This document shows, piece after piece, positions 35,739 through 45,023 of a stretch of 64,000 nucleotides of DNA. The stretch is taken from the NCBI RefSeq assembly GCF_006716425.1, contig NZ_VFOZ01000001.1:5704001-5768000 (forward strand). The letters are read 5' to 3'. Position 1 is the first letter of the stretch. The number at the start of each line of letters is the position of its first letter. The DNA is from Actinoallomurus bryophytorum (GTDB lineage: Bacteria; Actinomycetota; Actinomycetes; Streptosporangiales; Streptosporangiaceae). The notes below the pieces were generated by a model. The model searched no databases and was not told the origin of the DNA. It saw only the letters and a list, made by a program, of their open reading frames with translations. The translations under genes were made by a program, and so were the position numbers.

Positions 35739-37319
35739 TCAGCGGGGGCCGGCGGCGACGGCGGCCTGTTGCTGCCGGGGCGTCGCGGCCTTCGACCGGG
35801 CGAGGCCGTGGGCACCGTCCGGCACGGTGAAGCTCGCCGCGATCGTACTCGGGGCGTTCCGCTTCGAGACGTAGGGCATCGTGTGGAAGTCGGCCCGCAG
35901 TTCCCCCGTCGTCAACCGGCACACGACGAATCCCCGGCGCTGGTCGACGTACTTGATGTGCGGGTTCTCCGCCAGTTCCACCGCGCGTCCGGCCGCGTCG
36001 TCGTACCCGTCGCCGTCGCTCGTGATCGACGTGGTGACCAGCTCGACCCCCACGCGCCGTGAGTCCGGGTCGTCGAAGTTCGCGAGCAGGTCGCTGGCGT
36101 AGTGGGCGTGGATGTCGCCGGTGAGCACGACCGGGTTACGGGCGCCGGACGCGGCGACGTCGCCGAGCACCCGGTCGCGTTCGGCCGCGTAGCCGTCCCA
36201 CGTGTCGACCAGCAGTTCCTTGCCCGGGCCCAGGTGATAGTCGTGCTGCGCCATGAAGATCTGCTGGGCGAGCACGTTCCAGCGCGCGCCCGAGGAACGG
36301 AGTCCCGAGGCCAGCCAGCGACGCTGCTCGGGCCCGGTCAGCACGCGCCGTGAGTCGAGACGCTCGTCGCAGTCCATCCGTACCCCGTCGTCGCACGGCT
36401 GGTCGGAGCGTACCTGGCGGGTGTCGAGCACGTGGAACGTCGCCAGCGAGCCCCACGAGAGCCGCCGGTACAGCTGGATCCGCGTCCCGCGCGGCATCGA
36501 CGCGCGGCGCAGCGGCATGTGCTCGTAGTACGCCCGGTACCCGGCGGCCTTGCGTTCGGCGAACCCCGGCGCGCCCGAGGTGCCCGGATGGGAGCCCGCC
36601 CAGTTGTTCTCGACCTCGTGGTCGTCGTTGACCGGGATCCACGGCGCGAGCGCGTGCAGCGCCCGCAGGTCCGCGTCGGTCTTGTACTGCGCGTGCCGCC
36701 GCCGGTAGTCGGTCAGCGTCTGGCACCGGCCCTCGGTGTGCGGGCGGACGACCATGCCGTCGGCCGCCTTGTACCCGCCCGGCGCGTACTCGTAGATGTA
36801 GTCGCCCAGGTGCAGCACCACGTCGGGCTGCTGCTCGGCGAGCCTGCGGTAGCCGGTGAAGTAGCCCTGCTCGTAGTTGGAGCAGGACACGGTCGCGAAC
36901 ATCAGGTCGGGTGCGGTGCCCGGCGCGGGCGCCGTACGTGTACGGCCCACCGGCGAGACGTACCCGGCCATGCGGAACCGGTAGAAGTACTCCCGGCCCG
37001 GCTGCAGTCCGGCCGCCTCGACGTGGACGCTGTGCGCCCATGACCGGCGCGCGGTGACCGTGCCCGACCGCACGACGCTCTTGAACCTCTCGTCGTCGGC
37101 GAGCTGCCACTCGACGTCGGCGTCGCGGGCGGACATGCCGCCGTGCCCGTCTTCGGCGAGCGGGTTCGGGGCGAGGCGGGTCCACAGGACGACGCCATCG
37201 GGGGTCGGGTCGCCCGACGCGACACCTAGGGAGAACGGATCGCCCGGGCGCCGGGAGAGGCGGGGGGCCACGGCCAGCCCGGCCGCTCCGATCAGCAGGT
37301 TCCGGCGTGTGAGTTGCAC
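35739..37319 (-). CDS. phoD: PhoD-family alkaline phosphatase/phosphodiesterase
   Basis: A 526-aa protein with a Tat signal (MQLTRRNLLIGAAGLAVAP, twin Arg at residues 5-6). An N-terminal Ig-like PhoD domain (VASGDPTPDGVVLWTRLAPN) is followed by the metallophosphatase: ATVSCSNYEQGYFTGYRRLA carries the metal-binding Cys of PhoD, HLGDYIYEYA the Asp, NDDHEVENN the Asn-Asp-His and LTGDIHAHYA the last His ligands. PhoD enzymes use Fe(III) and Ca(II) to release phosphate from mono- and diesters outside the cell. Usually Pho-regulated, but no clear PHO box is seen. It is convergent with the LacI remnant. Confidence 0.94.
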   Translation of the reverse strand: MQLTRRNLLIGAAGLAVAPRLSRRPGDPFSLGVASGDPTPDGVVLWTRLAPNPLAEDGHGGMSARDADVEWQLADDERFKSVVRSGTVTARRSWAHSVHVEAAGLQPGREYFYRFRMAGYVSPVGRTRTAPAPGTAPDLMFATVSCSNYEQGYFTGYRRLAEQQPDVVLHLGDYIYEYAPGGYKAADGMVVRPHTEGRCQTLTDYRRRHAQYKTDADLRALHALAPWIPVNDDHEVENNWAGSHPGTSGAPGFAERKAAGYRAYYEHMPLRRASMPRGTRIQLYRRLSWGSLATFHVLDTRQVRSDQPCDDGVRMDCDERLDSRRVLTGPEQRRWLASGLRSSGARWNVLAQQIFMAQHDYHLGPGKELLVDTWDGYAAERDRVLGDVAASGARNPVVLTGDIHAHYASDLLANFDDPDSRRVGVELVTTSITSDGDGYDDAAGRAVELAENPHIKYVDQRRGFVVCRLTTGELRADFHTMPYVSKRNAPSTIAASFTVPDGAHGLARSKAATPRQQQAAVAAGPR

Positions 37320-37609
37320 GCCTCTAGTTCAGGTGCCGCTTCTGCCCGTCACGGGACGTGACGCTGACGTGCCGGACAACATCGTGTGGCGGCCTCATGA
37401 CTGCGTTCTGGCATGTCCCAGACTCTACGAGTTAGAGAGATTTTTGCAATAGTCCGTTCGTTTATTGCGCTAATTCGTCCGTCGTCCTACTGTGTGCTCA
37501 GCCCAACGCCGTCGGCAAGGCGGCCAGACCCCACCCCCCGCCGGGGTTCGTTGTCAGCGCGTCCCTGATCACGCGATGACTCCGGCTCTTCGCCAAGAAG
37601 GGTTAAGCG
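37320..37609. promoter_or_regulatory. Regulatory region of the GH87-like gene
   Basis: Divergent promoter region between phoD and the glucanase gene. It contains TTGCAATA (37445-37452) and TTATTGC about 11 bases later, an imperfect inverted repeat (GCAATA/TATTGC), similar in core to the TGCAAGC/GCTTGCA repeat before the LacI gene. It is a candidate LacI-family operator. Confidence 0.4.
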
Positions 37610-39970
37610 ATGGTCACGTCAGGACATCCACCCACCGCACCGTCGAGACTCAAGGCCATGGCACTCGCCGTCACGGCCGCGCTCGCACTCGTCGCGAGCG
37701 TCCTCGCCATCCCGGCCCTGTCGTCGTCGACGGCCTCCGCCGCGACCGCTACGGACACGCCCTGGTCCTTCTCCGGACGCGGCGCGACGGTGCCGTTCGC
37801 CGAGGTCGAGGCGGAGAGCGCGGCCACCAACGGCACGGTCATCGGCCCGGACCGCGTCTACACCCACCTGCCGTCGGAGGCCTCCGGCCGCCAGGCGGTC
37901 ACGCTCAACGGGTCGGGCAAGTACGTGGAGTTCACCGTCCCGAAGGCCGCCAACGCGATGTCGGTGCGCTACAGCGTGCCCGACGGCTCGAACGGGACCG
38001 GGCTGACCACGCCCGTGGACCTGGTCGTGAACGGCACCAAGCTGAAGGACCTGTCCCTCACCTCGAAGTACTCCTGGTACTACGGCGGCTATCCGTTCAG
38101 CAACAACCCCGGCGACGGGAGCCCGCACCACTTCTACGACGAGACCCGCACGATGTTCGGCTCGACGCTGGCGCAGGGCACCAAGGTCCGCATCCAGACC
38201 TCCGGCGCCACGACGGCCGCGGTGACCGTGGACCTGGCCGACTTCGAGAACGTCGCGGCGCCGATCGGGCAGCCGTCCGGCTCGCTCTCGGTGGACTCCT
38301 ACGGAGCCGCCAAGAACAGCGCGACCGACTCCACGGCCGCGTTCCAGGCCGCCGTCGACGCGGGCAAGGCCCAGGGCAAGGTCGTCTACATCCCGCAGGG
38401 CACGTACACGCTGTACGGCCACGTGATCGTGGACGGAGTCACGCTCGCCGGCGCCGGCCCGTGGTACAGCGTGCTCACCGGCCGTGACCCGAACAACCGC
38501 AGCCGCGCCGCCGGCATCTACGGCAAGTACGTCGCCGACGGCGGCCCGAGCCAGAACGTCACCCTCAAGGACTTCGCCATCATCGGCGAGATCACCGAGC
38601 GGGTCGACGCCGACCAGGTCAACGGCCTGGGCGGGGCGATGAGCAACTCCACCGTCGATGACCTGTGGATCCAGCACACCAAGGTCGGTGCCTGGATGGA
38701 CGGCCCGATGGACCACTTCACGATCAAGAACAGCCGGATCCTGGACCAGACCGCCGACGGCGTGAACTTCCACATCGGCGTGACCAACTCGACGGTGACC
38801 AACACCTTCGTACGGGGCGTCGGCGACGACGGCCTGGCGAGCTGGCCCGAGAACAAGCCCAACGTGAACGACTCGTTCACGCACAACACCGTGGTGGCGC
38901 CGGTCCTGGCGAACAACATCGTCACCTACGGCGGCCGTGACTTCACCATCTCCGACAACGTCGTCTCCGACACGGTCACCAACGGCGGCGGCATCCACGT
39001 CGCCAACCGCTACCCGGGCGTCAACTCCGGCAGCGGCACGGCCGTCGCGGGGACCATCACGGTGGCCCGCAACTCCCTGCTGCGCGCGGGCAACTCCGAC
39101 TACAACTGGCAGTTCGGTGTCGGCGCGATCTGGTTCGACGGGCTCAACGAGGCGATCAACGCGACGGTGAACGTCACCGACACCGACATCATCGACAGCT
39201 CCTACGAGGCGATCCAGTTCATCGAGGGCGGCGCCACGCACACGGTGAACTTCAACAACGTCAACGTCGCCGGCACCGGGACGTACATGATCCAGGCCCA
39301 GTCCGGGGCGACCGCGACGTTCAACAACGTCAAGGCGTCCTACATCGGCGCGGGCGTCGACATCCACAACTGCGTCGGCACGGGGTTCGCCCCGACGTAC
39401 GGCAGCGGCAACAGCGGCTGGACCCTCGGCTCGACCACCTGCACCGGCCAGTGGCCCGCCCCCAACTACATCTACCCGGGCGGGACCGGCGGCGGCACCC
39501 CGCCGCCCACCGACCCGCCGACGGACCCGCCGCCCACCTGCACCCCGGGGAGCGGCAACATGGCGCAGGGCAAGACGGCGACCGCGACCAGCCACACGCA
39601 GAATTACGTCGAGTCCAACGCGGTCGATGGTGACGCGAACAGCTACTGGGAGAGCGCCAACAACGCCTTCCCGCAGCGCATCACGGTCGACCTGTGCGCC
39701 AAGACCAACGTCGGCAGGGTCGTGCTGAAGCTGCCGCCTGCGACCGCGTGGGCCACGCGTACGCAGACCCTCTCGGTGCTGGGCTCCACGGACGGCTCCA
39801 CCTTCACCACCCTCGCCGGTTCGCGCGGGGTCACCTTCAACCCCTCCAGCGGCAACACCGCCACGGTCTCCTTCACCCCGGCGAGCACTCGCTACGTGCG
39901 TGTCGAGATCACCGGCAACACGGGCTGGCCGGCCGGTCAGCTTTCCGAGTTCGAGGTGTACGCCTCGTAA
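37610..39970 (+). CDS. Secreted GH87-like alpha-1,3-glucanase (mycodextranase type)
   Basis: A 786-aa exported hydrolase. A signal peptide (LAVTAALALVASVLAIPAL) is followed by a CBM6/35-like domain (about residues 58-220), a right-handed beta-helix catalytic domain (about 225-620), a Pro/Thr linker and a discoidin (F5/8 C) domain (about 645-786). In the helix, ADGVNFHIG carries D383 and GVGDDGLASW carries D406 and D407. This D-x22-DD spacing equals that of the catalytic triad reported for GH87 alpha-1,3-glucanase. It would cleave alpha-1,3-glucan (mutan, fungal wall) to oligosaccharides. ATG 37610 has AAGGG at good spacing. Neighbours are a LacI regulator and a sugar importer. Confidence 0.8.
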   Translation: MVTSGHPPTAPSRLKAMALAVTAALALVASVLAIPALSSSTASAATATDTPWSFSGRGATVPFAEVEAESAATNGTVIGPDRVYTHLPSEASGRQAVTLNGSGKYVEFTVPKAANAMSVRYSVPDGSNGTGLTTPVDLVVNGTKLKDLSLTSKYSWYYGGYPFSNNPGDGSPHHFYDETRTMFGSTLAQGTKVRIQTSGATTAAVTVDLADFENVAAPIGQPSGSLSVDSYGAAKNSATDSTAAFQAAVDAGKAQGKVVYIPQGTYTLYGHVIVDGVTLAGAGPWYSVLTGRDPNNRSRAAGIYGKYVADGGPSQNVTLKDFAIIGEITERVDADQVNGLGGAMSNSTVDDLWIQHTKVGAWMDGPMDHFTIKNSRILDQTADGVNFHIGVTNSTVTNTFVRGVGDDGLASWPENKPNVNDSFTHNTVVAPVLANNIVTYGGRDFTISDNVVSDTVTNGGGIHVANRYPGVNSGSGTAVAGTITVARNSLLRAGNSDYNWQFGVGAIWFDGLNEAINATVNVTDTDIIDSSYEAIQFIEGGATHTVNFNNVNVAGTGTYMIQAQSGATATFNNVKASYIGAGVDIHNCVGTGFAPTYGSGNSGWTLGSTTCTGQWPAPNYIYPGGTGGGTPPPTDPPTDPPPTCTPGSGNMAQGKTATATSHTQNYVESNAVDGDANSYWESANNAFPQRITVDLCAKTNVGRVVLKLPPATAWATRTQTLSVLGSTDGSTFTTLAGSRGVTFNPSSGNTATVSFTPASTRYVRVEITGNTGWPAGQLSEFEVYAS

Positions 39971-40032
39971 CCCCCGACCGCGCCCGGAGGAGGACTGGAC
40001 GCATCCTCCTCCGGGCGTCCAGTCCCTCGTGG

Positions 40033-40067
40033 ACGCAAGGCTTTCAGGAACGCTGAGAGCCTTGCGT
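40033..40067 (+). terminator. Terminator hairpin of the GH87-like gene
   Basis: ACGCAAGGCTTTCAG and CTGAGAGCCTTGCGT form a 15-bp stem with one T-G pair and a 5-nt loop (GAACG), 63 bases after the stop. Confidence 0.75.
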
Positions 40068-40085
40068 TCCGGGAGCCGAAAGCCA

Positions 40086-40121
40086 TGCAAGCGAATTGCG
40101 TTGAACGGCCGTATGCTTGCA
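40086..40121. promoter_or_regulatory. LacI operator candidate at the regulator start
   Basis: TGCAAGC (40086-40092) and GCTTGCA (40115-40121) are exact inverted repeats immediately before the GTG at 40124. TGCAAGC/GCTTGCA half-sites are common for actinomycete LacI-family sugar regulators, so autorepression is likely. Confidence 0.55.
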
Positions 40122-40123
40122 AC

Positions 40124-41167
40124 GTGACACGTGTACCGGGGGAAGTGACCAAGACGCGCCGGTTGGCCGAGGTGGCGAAGAAGGTCGGGGTCAGCGAGGC
40201 GACCGTCAGCCGGGTCCTCAACGGAAAGCCCGGCGTCTCCGACGCGACACGTGCGGCGGTGCTCACCGCCCTCGACGTCCTCGGCTACGAGCGGCCCACC
40301 CAGCTCCGCGGCGAGCGCGCGCGGCTCGTGGGCCTGGTCCTGCCCGAGCTCGGCAATCCGATCTTCCCGGCACTGGCCGAAGTGATCGGGGGAGCGCTGG
40401 CCCAGCAGGGCTTCACGCCCGTCCTGTGCACCCGCACCGCCGGCGGCCTCTCGGAGGCCGACTACATCGAGATGCTGATCGACCAGCAGGTCTCGGGAGT
40501 GGTGTTCGCGGGCGGCCACTACGCGGAGGTCAACTCGCCCCACGAGCACTACCACCGCCTGTTCGACCTGCGCCTGCCGGTCGTGCTCGTCAACGCGGCC
40601 GTCGACGAGCTCACCTTCCCGCGCGTGTCCACCGACGACATGGTCGCGGTGGACCAGGCCTTCGGCCATCTGCTCTCGCTCGGTCACGAGCGCATCGGCC
40701 TCGTGCTCGGCCCGGAGGACCACATGCCGTCGCGACGCAAGCTCGCGGCGTTCACCGCGGCGTCGAAGGCGGCAGGGTTCGAGCTGGACGACAACGCCGT
40801 GGAGCACGCGCTCTTCTCGCTCGAGGGCGGCCAGGCGGTCACCCGGCGTCTCGTCGCCAACGGTTTCACCGGGATCATCTGCGCGAGCGACCCGCAGGCC
40901 CTCGGCGCGATCCGCGCCGTACGCCGGGCGGGTCTCACGGTGCCGGGTGACGTCTCCGTGGTCGGCTTCGACGACTCGGCGTTCATCAACTGCACCGACC
41001 CGCCGCTGACGACGGTGCGCCAGCCGATCGAGTCGATGGGCCGGGCCGCGGTGACGATGCTCGTCAACCAGATCGACCGGACCGCCTTCACGGCGGAGGA
41101 GCTTCTCTACGAGCCGGAGCTCGTCGTGCGAGGGTCCACCGCCCCCGCGCGGCTCCTCACGGCCTGA
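40124..41167 (+). CDS. LacI family regulator of the glucan locus
   Basis: A 347-aa repressor. The DNA-binding domain is RLAEVAKKVGVSEATVSRVL followed by the hinge VLNGKPGVSDATRAAVLTAL; the periplasmic-binding-protein-like core spans residues about 65-345, with VVGFDDSAFINCTDPPLTTV as the dimer/ligand signature. I prefer GTG 40124 (leaderless or weak ribosome binding site); ATG 40085 and GTG 40145 are alternatives. It lies between the GH87-like gene and the sugar importer, and probably controls both, releasing on a glucan oligosaccharide. Confidence 0.92.
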   Translation: MTRVPGEVTKTRRLAEVAKKVGVSEATVSRVLNGKPGVSDATRAAVLTALDVLGYERPTQLRGERARLVGLVLPELGNPIFPALAEVIGGALAQQGFTPVLCTRTAGGLSEADYIEMLIDQQVSGVVFAGGHYAEVNSPHEHYHRLFDLRLPVVLVNAAVDELTFPRVSTDDMVAVDQAFGHLLSLGHERIGLVLGPEDHMPSRRKLAAFTAASKAAGFELDDNAVEHALFSLEGGQAVTRRLVANGFTGIICASDPQALGAIRAVRRAGLTVPGDVSVVGFDDSAFINCTDPPLTTVRQPIESMGRAAVTMLVNQIDRTAFTAEELLYEPELVVRGSTAPARLLTA

Positions 41168-41550
41168 CTCGCGGCGCGCCCGCCGGGCGGGAGAGCCACG
41201 TCCGGATCCGGACGACCACAGGATCACGATCCTGTCACGACGCATGCCCTCGGACGGTTCCCGCGACCCTTCGTCGCCGGGCGAATGTGTCCCAGGTCAC
41301 TAAATAACCGCAGGTAAGAGGATTCGACGGCCCGGCGGACCGGCGCTCTGCACACCTCGCTCGGCTATCTGTCCAGTTTTTTCATCGATATGACTGCCTC
41401 TTGCTCCAGACTGCTCATCTCTGTATGTTCCTGGCAACCGGGTGCACGAAGCGCGTTCGTCGTCCGTACGTGACACGTCAGGACGCCGGCCGTGTGCGGG
41501 GGTCCGGCCGGATGGTCTTCGTGGTGCCAATCCAGGAGGGGAAGTCTTTG
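41168..41550. other. Intergenic region upstream of the sugar importer
   Basis: This 383-bp region has no gene. It should contain the importer promoter; AT-rich stretches occur at 41290-41320 and 41370-41430. No exact copy of the TGCAAGC operator half-site is present. Confidence 0.4.
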
Positions 41551-42933
41551 ATGAAAGCCCGTCATCTCGCGGTCCTGGTGGCCGGAGTCACCGCACTGGC
41601 CAATGTCGCCGCGTGTGGCACCAGCAGCAGTAACGACAACGACAAGGGTTCGAAGGCGGCGAACATCGCCCCGCTCGATCCGAACACCAAAGTGTCGATC
41701 ACCGTGGGCTGTCAGCCGCCGAAGAGCTCGAAGGTGCTGCGCACCGAGTGGAACAACGACGTGACCGCGTTCCAGCAGCTGCACCCGAACATCACGATCG
41801 TGAGCAAGGACGCGTTCCCTTGCGAGGACCCGAAGACGTTCACGGCCAAGCTGGCCGGTGGCCAGATGGAGAACGTCTACTACGTCTACCTCACGGACGC
41901 CAAGAACATCATCGCCAACGGCCAGGCCGCCGACATCACCAAGTACGTCTCCGGGGTCAAGAACTACGGCAGCCTCCAGCCGCAGCTGCTGAACGTCTTC
42001 AAGGGCGGCGGCAAGCTCTACGGTCTGCCCAAGACCAACTACTCCATGGGCCTGCTCTACAACCGCAAGCTGTTCCAGCAGGCCGGGCTCAACCCCGACC
42101 AGCCGCCCACGACGTGGGCCGAGGTCCAGGCGGACGCCAAGAAGATCTCCGCGCTCGGCAACGGCATCGTCGGCTACGCCGACTACAGCGCCGGCAACCA
42201 GGGTGGCTGGCACTTCACCGCCGAGATGTACTCCCAGGGCGGCGACATCGTGACGCCGGACGGCAAGAAGGCGGCCTTCAACAGCCCGCAGGGCCACGCC
42301 GTGCTGCAGAACCTCCAGCAGATGCGCTGGACCGACAACAGCATGGGCGCCAAGCAGCTGCTGCAGATCGCCGACGTCCAGCCGATGATGGCCTCCGGCA
42401 AGCTCGGCATGTACCTGTCCGCGCCGGACAACATCCCCACCATCAAGGACCAGTTCCAGGGCAAGTTCGAGGACTACGGCCTGGCGCCGATGCCGAACGG
42501 TCAGGGCACCCTGATCGGTGGCGACGGCTACATGTTCAACCCCAAGTCCAGCCCGGACCAGATCAAGGCCGGCATCCTCTGGCTGGAGTTCGAGAACCTC
42601 ACCCCGGGCAAGGGCCAGTTCGACTGGGCGCAGAAGAAGATCGACAAGCAGCCGGTCGGGCTGCCGCAGCCGAACATCTTCACCGGAGCCCCGGCCGCCG
42701 AGGAGCTCCAGATCCGCAAGCAGAACTCCAACCTGCCGGTGGACAACTACAAGGCCTTCGCCGACGGTGACCCCAAGGTGAAGTACCGCCTCGAGCCGCC
42801 GCAGGCCCAGCAGATCTACGCGGTCCTGGACGGCGTGGTCTCCTCGGTGCTCACCAACAGGAACGCCGACGTCAACAGCCTGCTCTCCAAGGCCGAGACC
42901 AAGGTCAACGGCATCCTCGCGAACGCCGAGTAA
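41551..42933 (+). CDS. Sugar ABC transporter substrate-binding lipoprotein
   Basis: A 460-aa family 1 solute-binding protein. The signal peptide ends in the lipobox ANVAAC with the lipidated Cys at residue 22, then a Ser/Asp/Gly linker. The mature part has the two-lobe fold typical of oligosaccharide binders, with GLPKTNYSMGLLYNRKLFQQ, NQGGWHFTAEMYSQGG and MPNGQGTLIGGDGY contributing the sugar site. The ATG at 41551 has GGAGGGG upstream. A strong hairpin follows, which may raise its mRNA over that of the permeases. Probable cargo is alpha-glucan oligosaccharide. Confidence 0.93.
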   Translation: MKARHLAVLVAGVTALANVAACGTSSSNDNDKGSKAANIAPLDPNTKVSITVGCQPPKSSKVLRTEWNNDVTAFQQLHPNITIVSKDAFPCEDPKTFTAKLAGGQMENVYYVYLTDAKNIIANGQAADITKYVSGVKNYGSLQPQLLNVFKGGGKLYGLPKTNYSMGLLYNRKLFQQAGLNPDQPPTTWAEVQADAKKISALGNGIVGYADYSAGNQGGWHFTAEMYSQGGDIVTPDGKKAAFNSPQGHAVLQNLQQMRWTDNSMGAKQLLQIADVQPMMASGKLGMYLSAPDNIPTIKDQFQGKFEDYGLAPMPNGQGTLIGGDGYMFNPKSSPDQIKAGILWLEFENLTPGKGQFDWAQKKIDKQPVGLPQPNIFTGAPAAEELQIRKQNSNLPVDNYKAFADGDPKVKYRLEPPQAQQIYAVLDGVVSSVLTNRNADVNSLLSKAETKVNGILANAE

Positions 42934-42937
42934 TACC

Positions 42938-42977
42938 GCGGCGGGGGCCGGTCACCGTGCGCACCGGCCCCCGCCGC
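42938..42977 (+). terminator. Intercistronic hairpin after the binding-protein gene
   Basis: GCGGCGGGGGCCGGT and ACCGGCCCCCGCCGC make a perfect 15-bp stem with a 10-nt loop between the binding protein and the first permease. It probably attenuates read-through or protects upstream mRNA, as in maltose operons. Confidence 0.75.
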
Positions 42978-43031
42978 TCCATGCTGAACCCCGGTACGGG
43001 GCCAGGTGAGAACGGAGGCGGACGGCGAATC

Positions 43032-43967
43032 ATGGACATCTCGCTCTCGAGAAGGACGCGGTGGGGACCACGCCCCCGCCGCGGACGCGGCGTGCAGCGG
43101 AACCTGACCGCGTACGGGTTCCTGTGCGCCGCCCTCGTGTGCTTCGCGGTCTTCTCCTGGTACCCGATCGTCCGCGAGGTCATCCTCAGCTTCCAGAAGA
43201 CCAACTTCGTCGGCGACACCAAATGGGTGGGCCTGAAGAACTTCCACCGGGTCATCGAGGACCCGTCGTTCAGCGCCGCGTGGAAGAACACCGCGATCTT
43301 CACGCTGCTTGCGCTCATCTGCGGCTACGCCGTGCCGTTCGTGACGGCGCTGCTGCTGAACGAGCTACGGCACGCGCGCGGCTACCTGAGGTTCGTGGTC
43401 TACCTGCCGGTGATGCTGCCGCCGGCGGTGTCGGTGCTGCTCTTCAAGTGGTTCTACAACCCCGGGCCGGGCCTGTTCAACGAGATCCTGAGGTTCGTGC
43501 ACCTGCCGACTCTGGCCTGGCTGGACTCCGGCAAGACGGCGCTGATCTCCCTGGTCATCGTCGCGACCTGGACGAACATGGGCAGCGGAACCCTCATCTA
43601 CCTGGCCGCGCTGCAGACGGTGCCGGCCGAGCTGTACGAGGCCGCGGAGCTGGACGGGGCCGGGCTCCTCCGGCGGATCCGGCACATCACGATCCCGCAG
43701 ACCAAGCTGATCCTGCTGGTCATGCTCCTGCTGCAGATCATCGCGACGATGCAAGTCTTCATCGAACCGTTCCTGCTCACCGGAGGCGGTCCGGACAACG
43801 CGACGGTGAGCGTCGTCTACCTCATGTACCAGTACGCCTTCAACTTCAACAACTTCGGCAGCGGTGGGGCGCTCGGCCTCATGCTGATGCTCGTTCTCGT
43901 CATCTTCTCCGCCGTCTACCTGCGGCTTTCCCGTGATGACCGCGACGGCCGGGCCGCCAGGGTCTGA
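43032..43967 (+). CDS. Sugar ABC transporter permease (MalF/UgpA type)
   Basis: A 311-aa inner-membrane protein with six helices. The cytoplasmic EAA motif that docks the ATPase reads LYEAAELDGAGLLRRIRHIT then IPQ. A 30-residue Arg-rich tail precedes the first helix. ATG 43032 was chosen; an upstream GTG at 42957 lies in the hairpin. It pairs with the next gene to form the channel of a carbohydrate importer. No ATP-binding subunit gene is in the cluster, so a shared MsiK-like ATPase encoded elsewhere is expected. Confidence 0.93.
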   Translation: MDISLSRRTRWGPRPRRGRGVQRNLTAYGFLCAALVCFAVFSWYPIVREVILSFQKTNFVGDTKWVGLKNFHRVIEDPSFSAAWKNTAIFTLLALICGYAVPFVTALLLNELRHARGYLRFVVYLPVMLPPAVSVLLFKWFYNPGPGLFNEILRFVHLPTLAWLDSGKTALISLVIVATWTNMGSGTLIYLAALQTVPAELYEAAELDGAGLLRRIRHITIPQTKLILLVMLLLQIIATMQVFIEPFLLTGGGPDNATVSVVYLMYQYAFNFNNFGSGGALGLMLMLVLVIFSAVYLRLSRDDRDGRAARV

Positions 43968-43981
43968 GGTTAGGAGCTTCG

Positions 43982-44941
43982 ATGTCGAACGTCCTGGACC
44001 GCCCGGTCCGTACGGCCCCCGCCCCCGCACCCCCGCGACGGGTCAGAAGATCACGGCGTACGGAGCCGGCACAGCGCACGCTGGTGTCGCCGCACAGCCT
44101 GCGGTCGCGGCGTGGCCGGATCATCTACTGGACCGTGCTGACCTTCACCGTCCTGGTGTTCACGCTGGTCTTCGTCTTCCCGCTGTACTGGATGGTCACG
44201 GGGGCGATGAAGTCCTCCAGTGAGCTCGTACGGCTGCCGCCCACGATCTTCCCCAAGGATCCGCATCCGGAGGTGTACAAGAAGGCCTGGAGCCAGATGG
44301 ACCTGGGCCGCTACATGTTCAACACGTTCATCTACGCCCTGGGAGCCTGGCTCCTTCAGCTCGCGGTCGACGTGTCGGCCGCCTTCGCGCTGTCCAAGCT
44401 GCGGCCGATGTTCGGCAAGCTCGTCCTCGGCGGCATGCTGCTCACCCTCATGATCCCCCCGACCGTCCTGCTGCTCCCCGCCTACCTCACCGTGCGGGAC
44501 ATCCCGATCCTGCACCTCAACCTGCTGAACACGCCCTGGGCGATCTGGCTGCCGGCCGCCGCCAACGGGTTCAACATCTTCCTGCTCAAACGATTCTTCG
44601 ACTCCATCCCGTCGGAGCTGCTCGAAGCGGCGGCCATCGACGGGGCCTCGGCACCACGCATGCTGTGGTCGATCATCCTGCCGGTCTCCCGGCCGATTCT
44701 CGGTGTCGTGTCGATCTTCGCGGTGGTCAACGTGTGGAAGGACTTCGTCTGGCCGCTGCTGGTGATGCCCGACACCAACAAGATGCCGGTGAGCGTGGCG
44801 ATCTCCCAGCTCTCCCAGCAGATGCCGCAGAACGTACTCATAGCCGCGCTGGTGATCGCGAGCCTTCCGGCGATAGCGGTCTTCTTCATCTTCCAGCGCA
44901 ACATCATGGCCGGCCTCACGGCCGGTGGCCTCAAGGGCTGA
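43982..44941 (+). CDS. Sugar ABC transporter permease (MalG/UgpE type)
   Basis: A 319-aa six-helix permease. The EAA loop reads LLEAAAIDGASAPRMLWSII then LPVSRP. The C-terminal part (LTAGGLKG) matches the family ending. An Arg/Pro-rich cytoplasmic start of about 45 residues is longer than usual. It begins 15 bp after the first permease, with AGG-type ribosome binding site, in the same operon. Confidence 0.94.
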   Translation: MSNVLDRPVRTAPAPAPPRRVRRSRRTEPAQRTLVSPHSLRSRRGRIIYWTVLTFTVLVFTLVFVFPLYWMVTGAMKSSSELVRLPPTIFPKDPHPEVYKKAWSQMDLGRYMFNTFIYALGAWLLQLAVDVSAAFALSKLRPMFGKLVLGGMLLTLMIPPTVLLLPAYLTVRDIPILHLNLLNTPWAIWLPAAANGFNIFLLKRFFDSIPSELLEAAAIDGASAPRMLWSIILPVSRPILGVVSIFAVVNVWKDFVWPLLVMPDTNKMPVSVAISQLSQQMPQNVLIAALVIASLPAIAVFFIFQRNIMAGLTAGGLKG

Positions 44942-45023
44942 TCCGCCCTAGCGGGCCCGAGTGCGTCCCTCGGCGAGCCGCGGATCGACCACGAACACTT
45001 CGCCAGAGAAGGAGTAGTCCAGC

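Noticed and set aside
37619-41245. 1208-codon open frame on the minus strand opposite the GH87-like and LacI genes
   Set aside because: It is the mirror of strong GC third-position coding on the plus strand; the product is Arg/Val/Gly-rich low complexity without domains.
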